From CAZAYP01 sp964489425 [NCBI: uncultured Verrucomicrobiota bacterium] (lineage in GTDB: Bacteria > Verrucomicrobiota > Kiritimatiellia > RZYC01), in the NCBI GenBank assembly GCA_964489425.1, contig CAZAYP010000078.1, positions 1-21,935 of the forward strand: 21,935 bases of DNA. The letters are read 5' to 3'. The translations under genes and the position numbers were made by a program. Under the pieces are notes generated by a model. It did no database searches and was not told the origin of the DNA. It worked only from the letters and a program-made list of their open reading frames with translations. Positions within the stretch are counted from its first letter, which is position 1. Each line of letters opens with the position of its first letter. Positions 6,124 through 12,100 of the stretch are shown one piece after another.

Positions 6124-7131
6124 ATGAACAACCAACTGCTCGACGCCGTCGCCCGTGAGGGTGTGCTGGCGTCCGTTTCTATTCGATACTGGCGGGCGGC
6201 GAAAAAGCTGGAGCCCGCCGACCTGGGACTGGCTGACCGGCAGGTCACGGGCCGGCTGATTGTCCTGGGCCACAAGCGCCTGCTGCCCCGTGAATCCTTG
6301 GCGCGCTTTGCCCTGATCGAAAGCCGGGCCCACGCCTGTGTGGAGCACGCCAGTTTCTCGTTCCTGGGTGGCATCGCTCGCTTTGTGCCGAACCGCAACC
6401 TCGCCAAGTTGAACGAATCGCTGGATGGCTTGAGGCAGGAGTTCTTGGCCGAGATCGACGCCTTTATGGCGAATTATGAAGACATGCGGGCATCCGCCCT
6501 GGCGGAGTGGAGGGAAGCGGCCCGCAGCCTGGATGTGCCCCCTGGCGAATTCGTGGACCGGATCGCATCGACGTTTCCAGATGGCATGAGGCTGCGCAAC
6601 AGCTTCCACTTCGACTTCCACTATTTCCAGGTGACTGCGCCGGAATCCGTCCAGCTTCAGGCCGTCCAGGCCGCAGATCAGGCTGCCATCGTGCAAGCCC
6701 GTGCAACAGTGGCAACCCAGGCGGCCGAAAAGCTCGCCCAGGACACGGAAGCGTTCGTCACCGATTGCGTGGCAACGTTGCGCGAACAGACGGCGCTCAT
6801 CTGTGACGAGATGTTGGCCAGCATGCGTAACGGCAAAACCGAGGGCGTGCACCAGAAGACGCTGAACAGATTGCTGAACTTCATCGCCGAGTTCAAGGCC
6901 CTCAACTTTGCCGACGACACGCAACTGGCGGCGATCCTGGACAATGCCAGAACGAGCCTGTTGAGCAGAACCGCCCAGGAATATCGCGACAGTGTCAACG
7001 CGCATACCGAGCTGACCAACGGGCTCAAACGGCTGGGCGACGAAGCCCGGCGCCTGGCAACTCAGGAGGCGCAGGAAATCGTGGGGCGGTTCGGTAAGCT
7101 TGGCGCCCGGCGTTTCACCCTGGCCGCCTAG
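6124..7131 (+). CDS. DUF3150 family protein, 335 aa
   Basis: Two starts are possible, ATG 6112 and ATG 6124. The GGAG ribosome site lies between them, so MNNQLLDAVA at 6124 is preferred. The N-terminal third has the features I associate with DUF3150: SIRYWRAAKKLEPADLGLA, LGHKRLLPRESLARF, and a long helix LAKLNESLDGLRQEFLAEID followed by the Trp-containing helix MRASALAEWREAARSLD. The rest is almost wholly helical, with coiled-coil potential around residues 180-330. DUF3150 proteins occur on plasmids and phages, often beside MoxR-type AAA and VWA-domain genes; those partners are absent here. The molecular role is unknown. A strong terminator follows directly. Confidence 0.78.
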   Translation: MNNQLLDAVAREGVLASVSIRYWRAAKKLEPADLGLADRQVTGRLIVLGHKRLLPRESLARFALIESRAHACVEHASFSFLGGIARFVPNRNLAKLNESLDGLRQEFLAEIDAFMANYEDMRASALAEWREAARSLDVPPGEFVDRIASTFPDGMRLRNSFHFDFHYFQVTAPESVQLQAVQAADQAAIVQARATVATQAAEKLAQDTEAFVTDCVATLREQTALICDEMLASMRNGKTEGVHQKTLNRLLNFIAEFKALNFADDTQLAAILDNARTSLLSRTAQEYRDSVNAHTELTNGLKRLGDEARRLATQEAQEIVGRFGKLGARRFTLAA

Positions 7132-7157
7132 CGAACGAGCCATCCAACAACAACGAC

Positions 7158-7190
7158 GCCGCGGAGAACTGAATCTCCGCGGCTTTTTTC
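7158..7190 (+). terminator. Strong Rho-independent terminator after the DUF3150 gene
   Basis: A perfect 10-bp GC-rich stem (GCCGCGGAGA at 7158-7167 with TCTCCGCGGC at 7174-7183) encloses a 6-nt loop and is followed directly by TTTTTTC. This is the clearest intrinsic terminator in the window. It lies only 14 nt before the ATG of the next gene and just before that gene's ribosome site (GAGGAGC). Confidence 0.85.
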
Positions 7191-7204
7191 ATCGAGGAGC
7201 AAAC

Positions 7205-7510
7205 ATGAAACTCAACGACCTGATGGAGATCATACACCGGTCATATCCCGACGAACTGACCAGGGAGTGCTGGGACCCCGACGAGCAGCAAGCCCACGGT
7301 GGTACTGGCGATACCCTGGCCGAATTCATTGTCCGGGAAATTGCCGACACCTATGACCAGGCATTGTCTACGGAGGCTCAGCTGGCCGAAGCCGTCCGCG
7401 CGATGAACAGGGCTGCCGGCGATATTGGCGGTGTGGCAAGTGCCTTAGAGACCTACAGCAATCCGACCGCAATGCGGGGACACGCCAATGCGTACGCCAA
7501 GGCAGGTTGA
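7205..7510 (+). CDS. Hypothetical mobile-element protein, 101 aa
   Basis: ATG 7205 follows GAGGAGCAAAC; the open frame upstream runs through the terminator and is not believable. The protein is acidic and helical. LAEFIVREIADTYD and the helix AQLAEAVRAMNRAAGDIGGV form a pattern I have seen in small proteins of plasmids and phages, without an assigned function. It has neither membrane segments nor cysteines in pairs. The gene overlaps the following gene by 23 nt and opens the second part of the plus-strand array after the strong terminator. Confidence 0.65.
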   Translation: MKLNDLMEIIHRSYPDELTRECWDPDEQQAHGGTGDTLAEFIVREIADTYDQALSTEAQLAEAVRAMNRAAGDIGGVASALETYSNPTAMRGHANAYAKAG

Positions 7511-7769
7511 CCGTCTTGCCTTGGAGGCATCCTGCGCCGAGATTACCTTGGCGCAATGGGAACGCTGGATGCAAGGGGCGACCCGAGCTGACCATCGGCG
7601 GGTTGATTGCCTGGTACGGCGGCATCTGCCAGCGATATACGATGCGCTGCGGCTGGACCTGCGCAACCCTTACAACTATTACAAGACCCGCCGCCATCTG
7701 GTTCTGGTGCATTCGGCTATGGAGTACTTCCTTGCCTACGTTCCTGCCGGCGGGCCCTCAACCACATAA
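7488..7769 (+). CDS. Hypothetical mobile-element protein, 93 aa
   Basis: ATG 7488 lies inside the end of the previous gene in another frame, with a weak purine-rich site (GGGGA) about 8 nt upstream. The protein reads MRTPRQVDRLALEASCAEIT, then LAQWERWMQGATRADHRRVD and LDLRNPYNYYKTRRHLVLVH. The combination of a short N-terminal helix, a WERWM segment and NPYNYYKT resembles conserved small proteins of plasmids and phages whose role is unknown. A weak resemblance to a helix-turn-helix at residues 8-45 cannot be confirmed. The predicted charge is basic. Confidence 0.6.
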   Translation: MRTPRQVDRLALEASCAEITLAQWERWMQGATRADHRRVDCLVRRHLPAIYDALRLDLRNPYNYYKTRRHLVLVHSAMEYFLAYVPAGGPSTT

Positions 7770-7779
7770 GGAGCCACAA

Positions 7780-8187
7780 ATGGCCAATAATTACTTGGAA
7801 TACTCGGCGTTTCTGGAGATCCCGCCTGCCAAGATCGAGCAAGCCAGTGAGATCGTCGCCCGGAAAATCACCGAAATGGAAGATGACGATAAGTGGTGCT
7901 ATTGCGCTGCCGGTGCCGTGGTCGAAAGCCGCGGGGTCTGGTTCCACTCTGATGAATCCGGAAACCCTGACCACGTGGAGATTATTGCCCGCGCACTGGT
8001 GGAAGAACTGGAAATCGACGAGCCGTTCTGCTGCTCGTGGGCCTACACCTGTTCCAGCCACAGGATCGATGAGTTTGGCGGCGGAGCCATGCTGATCCGG
8101 CGCGGTTATGAAACGCTATACATGGACGCGATGGGCAGCATTCAGCAGGCTGACCGTGCGCGCCTGCAAAAGGAGAAGGCAGCATGA
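7780..8187 (+). CDS. Hypothetical protein, 135 aa, cysteine-containing
   Basis: ATG 7780 follows AAGGAGCCACAA, a very good ribosome site; the frame's upstream extension overlaps the previous gene. The acidic protein (MANNYLEYSAFLEIPPAKIE ...) holds a WCYCAAG segment and a CCSWAYTCSSHRI segment, giving five cysteines and a histidine that could bind a metal or form disulfides, although the arrangement is not a known finger. GGGAMLIRRGYETLYMDAMG near the end looks like a beta-hairpin plus helix. No family is recognised. Its stop overlaps the next start (ATGA). Confidence 0.65.
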   Translation: MANNYLEYSAFLEIPPAKIEQASEIVARKITEMEDDDKWCYCAAGAVVESRGVWFHSDESGNPDHVEIIARALVEELEIDEPFCCSWAYTCSSHRIDEFGGGAMLIRRGYETLYMDAMGSIQQADRARLQKEKAA

Positions 8188-8525
8188 ACGCCCGAATTCC
8201 TGATGAAATGATTGAGCACGTTTGGGTCCCGGATTCAGAGATGGCCGATCCGCAGGATGAAGCGACCGTTGACAGCGAGCCCGTTTTGGTCAGCCCGGAC
8301 TTCTACGAGCAAAACGGTACGCCTGTGGATGAGCATGGCTGGGACATGCGCTACAGCCACACCGAGTGCAAGGTGTTTGGCAGGGCGATCGAGCTGTTAA
8401 AGATCGCCGCTAATCAACTGGGCCGATTCCTGGCTGCCCATGATGACAAGCAGGCGCATCCGGGTATGAGCACCATCGCGGACATCGAGGCGCTGTTGGC
8501 GGAGATCGAAAGGGCGCGCGCATGA
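8184..8525 (+). CDS. Hypothetical acidic protein, 113 aa
   Basis: The gene starts by 4-nt overlap with the previous one and ends by 4-nt overlap with the next, which strongly supports an operon. The N-terminal half is very acidic (SEMADPQDEATVDSEPVLVS), the C-terminal half is helical (AIELLKIAANQLGRFLAA and DIEALLAEIERARA). A short acidic protein of this type could be a DNA mimic or an adaptor, but nothing specific supports either. No family is recognised. Confidence 0.6.
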   Translation: MNARIPDEMIEHVWVPDSEMADPQDEATVDSEPVLVSPDFYEQNGTPVDEHGWDMRYSHTECKVFGRAIELLKIAANQLGRFLAAHDDKQAHPGMSTIADIEALLAEIERARA

Positions 8526-8773
8526 ACCCCGCACAACGCCTGAGCCTGATTCACCGCACGGCCGATTGGTGTTGGGATCATACGGAAAGCTGGAGCCCGC
8601 GTCGGATTGGCGTCGGGCTGGCCTACTTGTTCTGGGCCATTGCAGCCGACGATGGCCAGCCGTTCGATACTACCATTGGCCCGCCGGGCGAGTACGCCGA
8701 GCTGGTCAATATCCTGAAGGCCAATCCCAACGGCCTATGGGAAGAGTTGGTGGCCATGGGTGCCATCGTTTAA
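8522..8773 (+). CDS. Hypothetical protein, 83 aa
   Basis: ATG 8522 overlaps the previous stop. The protein (MNPAQRLSLIHRTADWCWDH ...) is rich in tryptophan, with a central segment GVGLAYLFWAIAADDGQPFD that is moderately hydrophobic but probably not a membrane span. No family is recognised. It directly precedes the Ycf35-like gene, separated by 15 nt that contain that gene's AAAGGA ribosome site. Confidence 0.6.
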   Translation: MNPAQRLSLIHRTADWCWDHTESWSPRRIGVGLAYLFWAIAADDGQPFDTTIGPPGEYAELVNILKANPNGLWEELVAMGAIV

Positions 8774-8788
8774 CAAGAAAGGAACCGC

Positions 8789-9166
8789 ATGTCACATTTC
8801 ACTACCATTGAAACCCAGGTCAAGGATCTGGACGCCCTGGCCGACGCTTGCACTGAGCTGGGCGTTGAGTTGGTCCGTGAGGGAGTCGCCCGCGGCTATG
8901 CCGGCCAGACCCGCACTGGCGACGCTGTTATCAAGCTCCACGGCCCCTACGACATCGCCCTGAACGCAAGGGATGACGGGACCTACACGCTGACAACCGA
9001 CTGGTGGAACGGCCATGTGGAAAATGAGGTCGGCGCGGGGTATGGAAAGCTGCTGCAACTGTACGGGGTGTGCAAGGCTACCCGTGAAGCCCGCCGCAAG
9101 GGATATCTCACGAACCGGAAGACGATGCCCAATGGCGCCATACGCCTGACGATTGGGGGCGTCTAA
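8789..9166 (+). CDS. DUF1257 / Ycf35-like protein
   Basis: The 125-residue protein begins MSHFTTIETQVKDLDALADA, the diagnostic opening of the DUF1257 (Ycf35) family, and continues with ELGVELVREGVARGYAGQTR and VIKLHGPYDIAL, which match the family's small basic beta-strand pattern. Ycf35 is encoded in red-algal plastids and cyanobacteria and its role is unknown. Outside them the family appears beside DUF2997 and Ycf46-type AAA genes, as here. ATG 8789 follows AAAGGAACCGC. The stop TAA shares one base with the next ATG (TAATG), so the pair with DUF2997 is translationally coupled. Confidence 0.85.
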   Translation: MSHFTTIETQVKDLDALADACTELGVELVREGVARGYAGQTRTGDAVIKLHGPYDIALNARDDGTYTLTTDWWNGHVENEVGAGYGKLLQLYGVCKATREARRKGYLTNRKTMPNGAIRLTIGGV

Positions 9167-9363
9167 TGAAACAACGCAGCATTGAAGTCGTTGTCATGCC
9201 TGATGGTAGCCTGGTTATTGACGCCATCGGATTCAAAGGGCCAGACTGCGAGAAAGCCACCCGATTTCTGGAGGAGGCCCTGGGGCAAATCACCGCCCAG
9301 CAACGCAAGCCGGAGTACATCGAGCGGAACCAGACCAAGCGCCAGCAGCGGGTCGGGTCGTGA
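9166..9363 (+). CDS. DUF2997 family protein, 65 aa
   Basis: MKQRSIEVVVMPDGSLVIDA followed by IGFKGPDCEKATRFLEEALG and KPEYIERN matches the DUF2997 pattern (two beta strands with a G-x-x-G turn, then FKG-x-x-C-x-x-A-x-x-FLE helix). These tiny proteins are regularly paired with DUF1257 proteins and with a Ycf46-like AAA ATPase, and are assumed to work with them, though no biochemical role is known. The single conserved Cys (about residue 29) is present. The gene is coupled at both ends (TAATG start, TGATG end). Confidence 0.85.
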   Translation: MKQRSIEVVVMPDGSLVIDAIGFKGPDCEKATRFLEEALGQITAQQRKPEYIERNQTKRQQRVGS

Positions 9364-9611
9364 TGCCGGAAACCGTGCTGATATTCAATCCTGATGGCAC
9401 GGCCCAGGGGCTCTACACAGAGGCCATACCCCTGAATGCTCTTGGCCGGCTGAGTATCCGGCGGGCCAGCAGCATCGAATACGACGAAGAAACACAGCAG
9501 TGGGTGGTTCGGGATCCATCCGGCCATTTGCTGTACCAAACGCCCAGCCGGCAGCAGTGCCTGGACTGGGAGCGCAACTACTTCAACAGCCTGGCAGCCA
9601 TCCGGGCCTGA
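9363..9611 (+). CDS. Hypothetical protein within the Ycf35/Ycf46 module, 82 aa
   Basis: The start is ATG 9363, sharing one base with the DUF2997 stop (TGATG). A GTG at 9360, also overlapping the stop, would add one residue. The protein (MPETVLIFNPDGTAQGLYTE ...) has a strand-rich N-terminal half, LGRLSIRRASSIEYDEETQQ and WVVRDPSGHLLYQ, and ends in a helix (QCLDWERNYFNSLAAI). I recall similar small proteins next to DUF2997 on plasmids and phages, but no named family. Its tight coupling suggests membership in the same module. A terminator-like hairpin follows. Confidence 0.65.
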   Translation: MPETVLIFNPDGTAQGLYTEAIPLNALGRLSIRRASSIEYDEETQQWVVRDPSGHLLYQTPSRQQCLDWERNYFNSLAAIRA

Positions 9612-9626
9612 CCCACAGCAATCCGA

Positions 9627-9666
9627 GCCGCCGATGAAGTTCATCCTCCTCGGCGGTTCATTTTAT
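9627..9666 (+). terminator. Hairpin with T-rich tail inside the Ycf module
   Basis: GCCGCCGA (9627-9634) pairs with TCGGCGGT (9650-9657), seven Watson-Crick pairs plus one G-T, and is followed by TCATTTTATC. It lies just before the AGGAGA ribosome site of the gene at 9680. It resembles the terminators at 2909 and 7158 and could lower expression of the AAA ATPase relative to its small partners. Confidence 0.5.
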
Positions 9667-9679
9667 CAGGAGAAAAGAA

Positions 9680-9907
9680 ATGAGACCCCTTATTGAAGCG
9701 TGCCCGTTGGACTGGAGCGAACGGCCGTACATCGTCTTTTTATACGAAGTTGACCGGCTGCTCTATGACCAATATGGCATCACGGCTGACGATTTGAGTG
9801 CTGTTGCCGCGGCCCAAGAGGCAGGCAACACACCGCAGGACCACGTGAACTGGATCGCCGAGCATTACGATTTGGAACCCTTACCCAATGGAGGCTCCGA
9901 TGAATAA
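9680..9907 (+). CDS. Hypothetical acidic protein, 75 aa, upstream of the AAA ATPase
   Basis: ATG 9680 is preceded by AGGAGAAAAGAA. The protein (MRPLIEACPLDWSERPYIVF ...) is acidic and helical (LYEVDRLLYDQYGITADDLS, then VNWIAEHYDLEPLP). No family is recognised. Its last codons (GATGAATAA) contain the ATG of the AAA gene, and the GGAGG ribosome site for that gene also lies inside its coding end. The tight nesting argues for co-expression with the ATPase. Confidence 0.65.
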   Translation: MRPLIEACPLDWSERPYIVFLYEVDRLLYDQYGITADDLSAVAAAQEAGNTPQDHVNWIAEHYDLEPLPNGGSDE

Positions 9908-11396
9908 AACCATATTGCCCTACGTGAAGAGCGGACATCCGGGCATTTACCTGGTCAGCGCGGAAGAGACCCGCGTGGAGGCTGAGATCAAGAACGTGGC
10001 CCAGCAAGCCGGCTTCACGCTCTATGCATGGTCAGTCACCGCCGGCCTGATCAATACCAAGGATGGCTCAGTGCGCGCGGCCAATGAGCCCATGGAAGCC
10101 CTGGCGGCAATTTCTGAGCTGGGGGAGAACGTCATCGTCCTGCTGCGTGACTTCCACCTGTTCCTGGAAGACGCTAACCCGGTGCTGCTGCGCGCGCTGA
10201 AGGACGAACTGGCCCGAGCCAAGACACGTGGGCGGACCCTCGTCATTGTCGGCTGCCGCCAAGTTCTGCCGCCAGAGCTGGAGCGGGAATTCGTCGTCTT
10301 GGATTTTGCGCTGCCCGGCAAAGCCGAGTTGGCGCAGGTCGTCTCCGGCATCTGCGAATCCGCCCACATACCACAACCGCAGGGCGAGGCGATGGATGCG
10401 CTGCTGGACGCGGCCACCGGCATGACATGCATCGAAGCGGAAAACGCCATGGCGCTGAGCTTGGTCGAGAGCAAGTCGCTGGCCCCGGCCCGCATCGCCC
10501 AGGAGAAAGCCCAGGCAGTGAAGAAAAGCGGCATCCTGGAACTGGTGGCCGGACAGCCGTCCCTGTCATCCATCGGCGGGCTGGACCTGCTGAAAAGCTG
10601 GCTGACCCTGCGGAAGGATGCGTTCGGCCGCAAGGCGCAGGAATACGGGCTACCAACGCCTAAAGGCATGTTGCTTGTCGGCGTGCCCGGTACTGGCAAG
10701 AGCCTGGCCGCGAAGGCCACCGCCAGCCTGCTGGGCCGGCCGCTGCTCAAGCTCGACGCTGGCAGGCTGTATGGCGGGTTGGTTGGACAAAGCGAAGGCA
10801 ACCTGCGTGCAGTTATACAGACCTGTGAGGCCATAGCGCCGTGCGTGCTCTGGATCGACGAGATCGAGAAGGCGTTCGCCGGCAGCAAAAGCTCGGGCAT
10901 GACCGATGGCGGCACGGCCAGCCGGGTGTTCGGCAGCTTCCTTTCTTGGATGCAGGAGAAGAAGTCACCGGTGTTCTTGGTGGCCACGGCCAACGATGTG
11001 ACGCAGCTGCCGCCGGAACTGCTGCGCAAAGGACGGTTCGACGAGCTGTTCTTCGTGGACCTGCCCAACCAGCAGGAGCGGGACGCGATATGGGGTATCC
11101 AGATCGCCAAGTACGGCCGTGACCCCGAACAGTTCCGGACCGGAGCGTTGGCGGAGCTGTCGGCTGGTTGGACTGGCGCAGAAATCGAGCAAGCCTTCGT
11201 GGACGCGCTCTACGCCGCGTTTGCCAAGGGCCAAGAGCCAACCGACCTGACCATCAGCATGGTTGCCGAGGAAGTGGTGCCGTTGAGCAGGCTGATGGCC
11301 GAGCAGATCAATACGCTGTGCAAATGGGCGACCGGGAGAGCAAGATCTGCGACCAGCCAGGAGCGCGACAAGTCGGCAAGGCGTATTGCGGCGTGA
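9900..11396 (+). CDS. Ycf46-type AAA+ ATPase
   Basis: The 498-residue protein has the two-part structure of Ycf46. Its degenerate N-terminal AAA-like half (1-210) includes NVIVLLRDFHLFLED at 77-91 and carries no P-loop. The active C-terminal AAA+ domain (about 220-475) has Walker A GVPGTGKS (261-268), Walker B CVLWIDEIE (315-323, Asp320-Glu321), sensor-1 ATAND with Asn365, a GRFDELFF arginine-finger region (about 376-385) and sensor-2 GAEIEQA (426-432). Ycf46 is found in red-algal plastids and cyanobacteria, where it has been linked to inorganic-carbon or photosynthesis control; elsewhere the role is open. ATG 9900 is chosen because GGAGG lies 5 nt upstream; ATG 9888 is the alternative. The nearby DUF1257 and DUF2997 genes are its usual companions. 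Confidence 0.9.
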   Translation: MNKTILPYVKSGHPGIYLVSAEETRVEAEIKNVAQQAGFTLYAWSVTAGLINTKDGSVRAANEPMEALAAISELGENVIVLLRDFHLFLEDANPVLLRALKDELARAKTRGRTLVIVGCRQVLPPELEREFVVLDFALPGKAELAQVVSGICESAHIPQPQGEAMDALLDAATGMTCIEAENAMALSLVESKSLAPARIAQEKAQAVKKSGILELVAGQPSLSSIGGLDLLKSWLTLRKDAFGRKAQEYGLPTPKGMLLVGVPGTGKSLAAKATASLLGRPLLKLDAGRLYGGLVGQSEGNLRAVIQTCEAIAPCVLWIDEIEKAFAGSKSSGMTDGGTASRVFGSFLSWMQEKKSPVFLVATANDVTQLPPELLRKGRFDELFFVDLPNQQERDAIWGIQIAKYGRDPEQFRTGALAELSAGWTGAEIEQAFVDALYAAFAKGQEPTDLTISMVAEEVVPLSRLMAEQINTLCKWATGRARSATSQERDKSARRIAA

Positions 11397-11400
11397 AGTA

Positions 11401-11423
11401 GAGGGGAGGGTGCGACTCCCCTC
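11401..11423 (+). terminator. Hairpin after the AAA ATPase gene
   Basis: GAGGGGAG (11401-11408) pairs perfectly with CTCCCCTC (11416-11423) around a 7-nt loop, beginning 4 nt after the ATPase stop. The following bases (GATTCACCATAGGTTTT) have only a late T run, so it is a poor intrinsic terminator and may instead protect the mRNA 3' end or pause polymerase. It marks the border between the Ycf module and the two hydrolase-like genes. Confidence 0.45.
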
Positions 11424-11482
11424 GATTCACCATAGGTTTTCGGGCTGGAGAACAAGAAATAGATTGGATACAGGTGATGATT

Positions 11483-12055
11483 ATGAGGAAACTGATCAAA
11501 CCCGCCACAGAGCTGGTCGTGAAGCTCAGCGCCGCGATTTCCCGGCTGACCGGCATACGCGCGTTCGTTGAACGGCTGCCATGCCCAAAGGGTGCCGTGG
11601 CCCTTGATGTCACGGGCTACAGGCAAACAGAGTCGGCTACCTGCGGATTTATTGCGGCATTGACCGTGGCCGCCTATCTCAAGCCCAGTGTGGATCCGAT
11701 AAAAATCTATCGCTGGGTTGGCTGCACAGATGATGGGTCGCACGAGCATGACGTTGCCTCGGCATTACGACGGGCAGGCATCACCGTGCGCAAGCGCGCC
11801 ACCACGACTTTCGAGGATTTCGCCAAGGCGATAGATGCCGGGCATCCGGTGATCGTCAGCGTCGCGTCCCGGATCAGCGACGATGTGGGGCATTGGGCCA
11901 CCGTCTATGGGTATCGCCGCAGGCCAAAGGCTGTCCTGCTGTCTGGGTTCGGGGAGCTGTTTATGGCTAGGACGAAGATCGTGACATGGTCAGATTTCCG
12001 AGCCAGGTGGTGGGAACCAGCAGGCAATGGCATGATTTGTTCACTCCGGAAATGA
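11483..12055 (+). CDS. Papain-fold (C39-like) cysteine peptidase-type protein
   Basis: The start is ambiguous. ATG 11483 has AGGTGA 5 nt upstream and is preferred over ATG 11477 or GTG 11474. The 190-residue protein contains YRQTESATCGFIAALTVAAY with Gln48 and Cys54, the oxyanion Gln and nucleophile arrangement of C39-like papain-fold enzymes, and GHPVIVSVA plus DVGHWATVYGY with His137 as the expected catalytic His. The third residue, usually Asp or Asn about 15 positions later in a YxNDP-type strand, is not evident: VLLSGFG occupies that place. The N-terminal 25 residues form an amphipathic helix rather than a signal peptide. No transporter is fused or adjacent, so a classical bacteriocin-leader peptidase role is unlikely. 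It lies 45 nt before the Ntn-hydrolase gene. Confidence 0.65.
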   Translation: MRKLIKPATELVVKLSAAISRLTGIRAFVERLPCPKGAVALDVTGYRQTESATCGFIAALTVAAYLKPSVDPIKIYRWVGCTDDGSHEHDVASALRRAGITVRKRATTTFEDFAKAIDAGHPVIVSVASRISDDVGHWATVYGYRRRPKAVLLSGFGELFMARTKIVTWSDFRARWWEPAGNGMICSLRK

Positions 12056-12100
12056 GACAGCTGGCGCGACATCTTTCAGCCCTATCAACGTGGAGTCAAT

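Noticed and set aside
5776-7143. Long minus-strand open frame (455 codons) opposite the DUF3150 gene
   Set aside because: It is the mirror of a well-supported plus-strand gene in GC-rich DNA; the protein is rich in Gly, Gln, Val and His without any recognisable domain, and no ribosome site or operon context supports it.
10022-11110. Minus-strand open frame (362 codons) opposite the AAA ATPase
   Set aside because: The protein is Ser/Arg/Pro-rich shadow sequence, while the plus strand encodes a complete Ycf46 ATPase with all motifs.
11401-11434. tRNA-like 3' end (stem, GTGCGAC loop, TTCACCA) that might mark an attachment site
   Set aside because: The T-arm pairing does not hold when counted back from CCA, there are no D or anticodon arms upstream, and no integrase is nearby.
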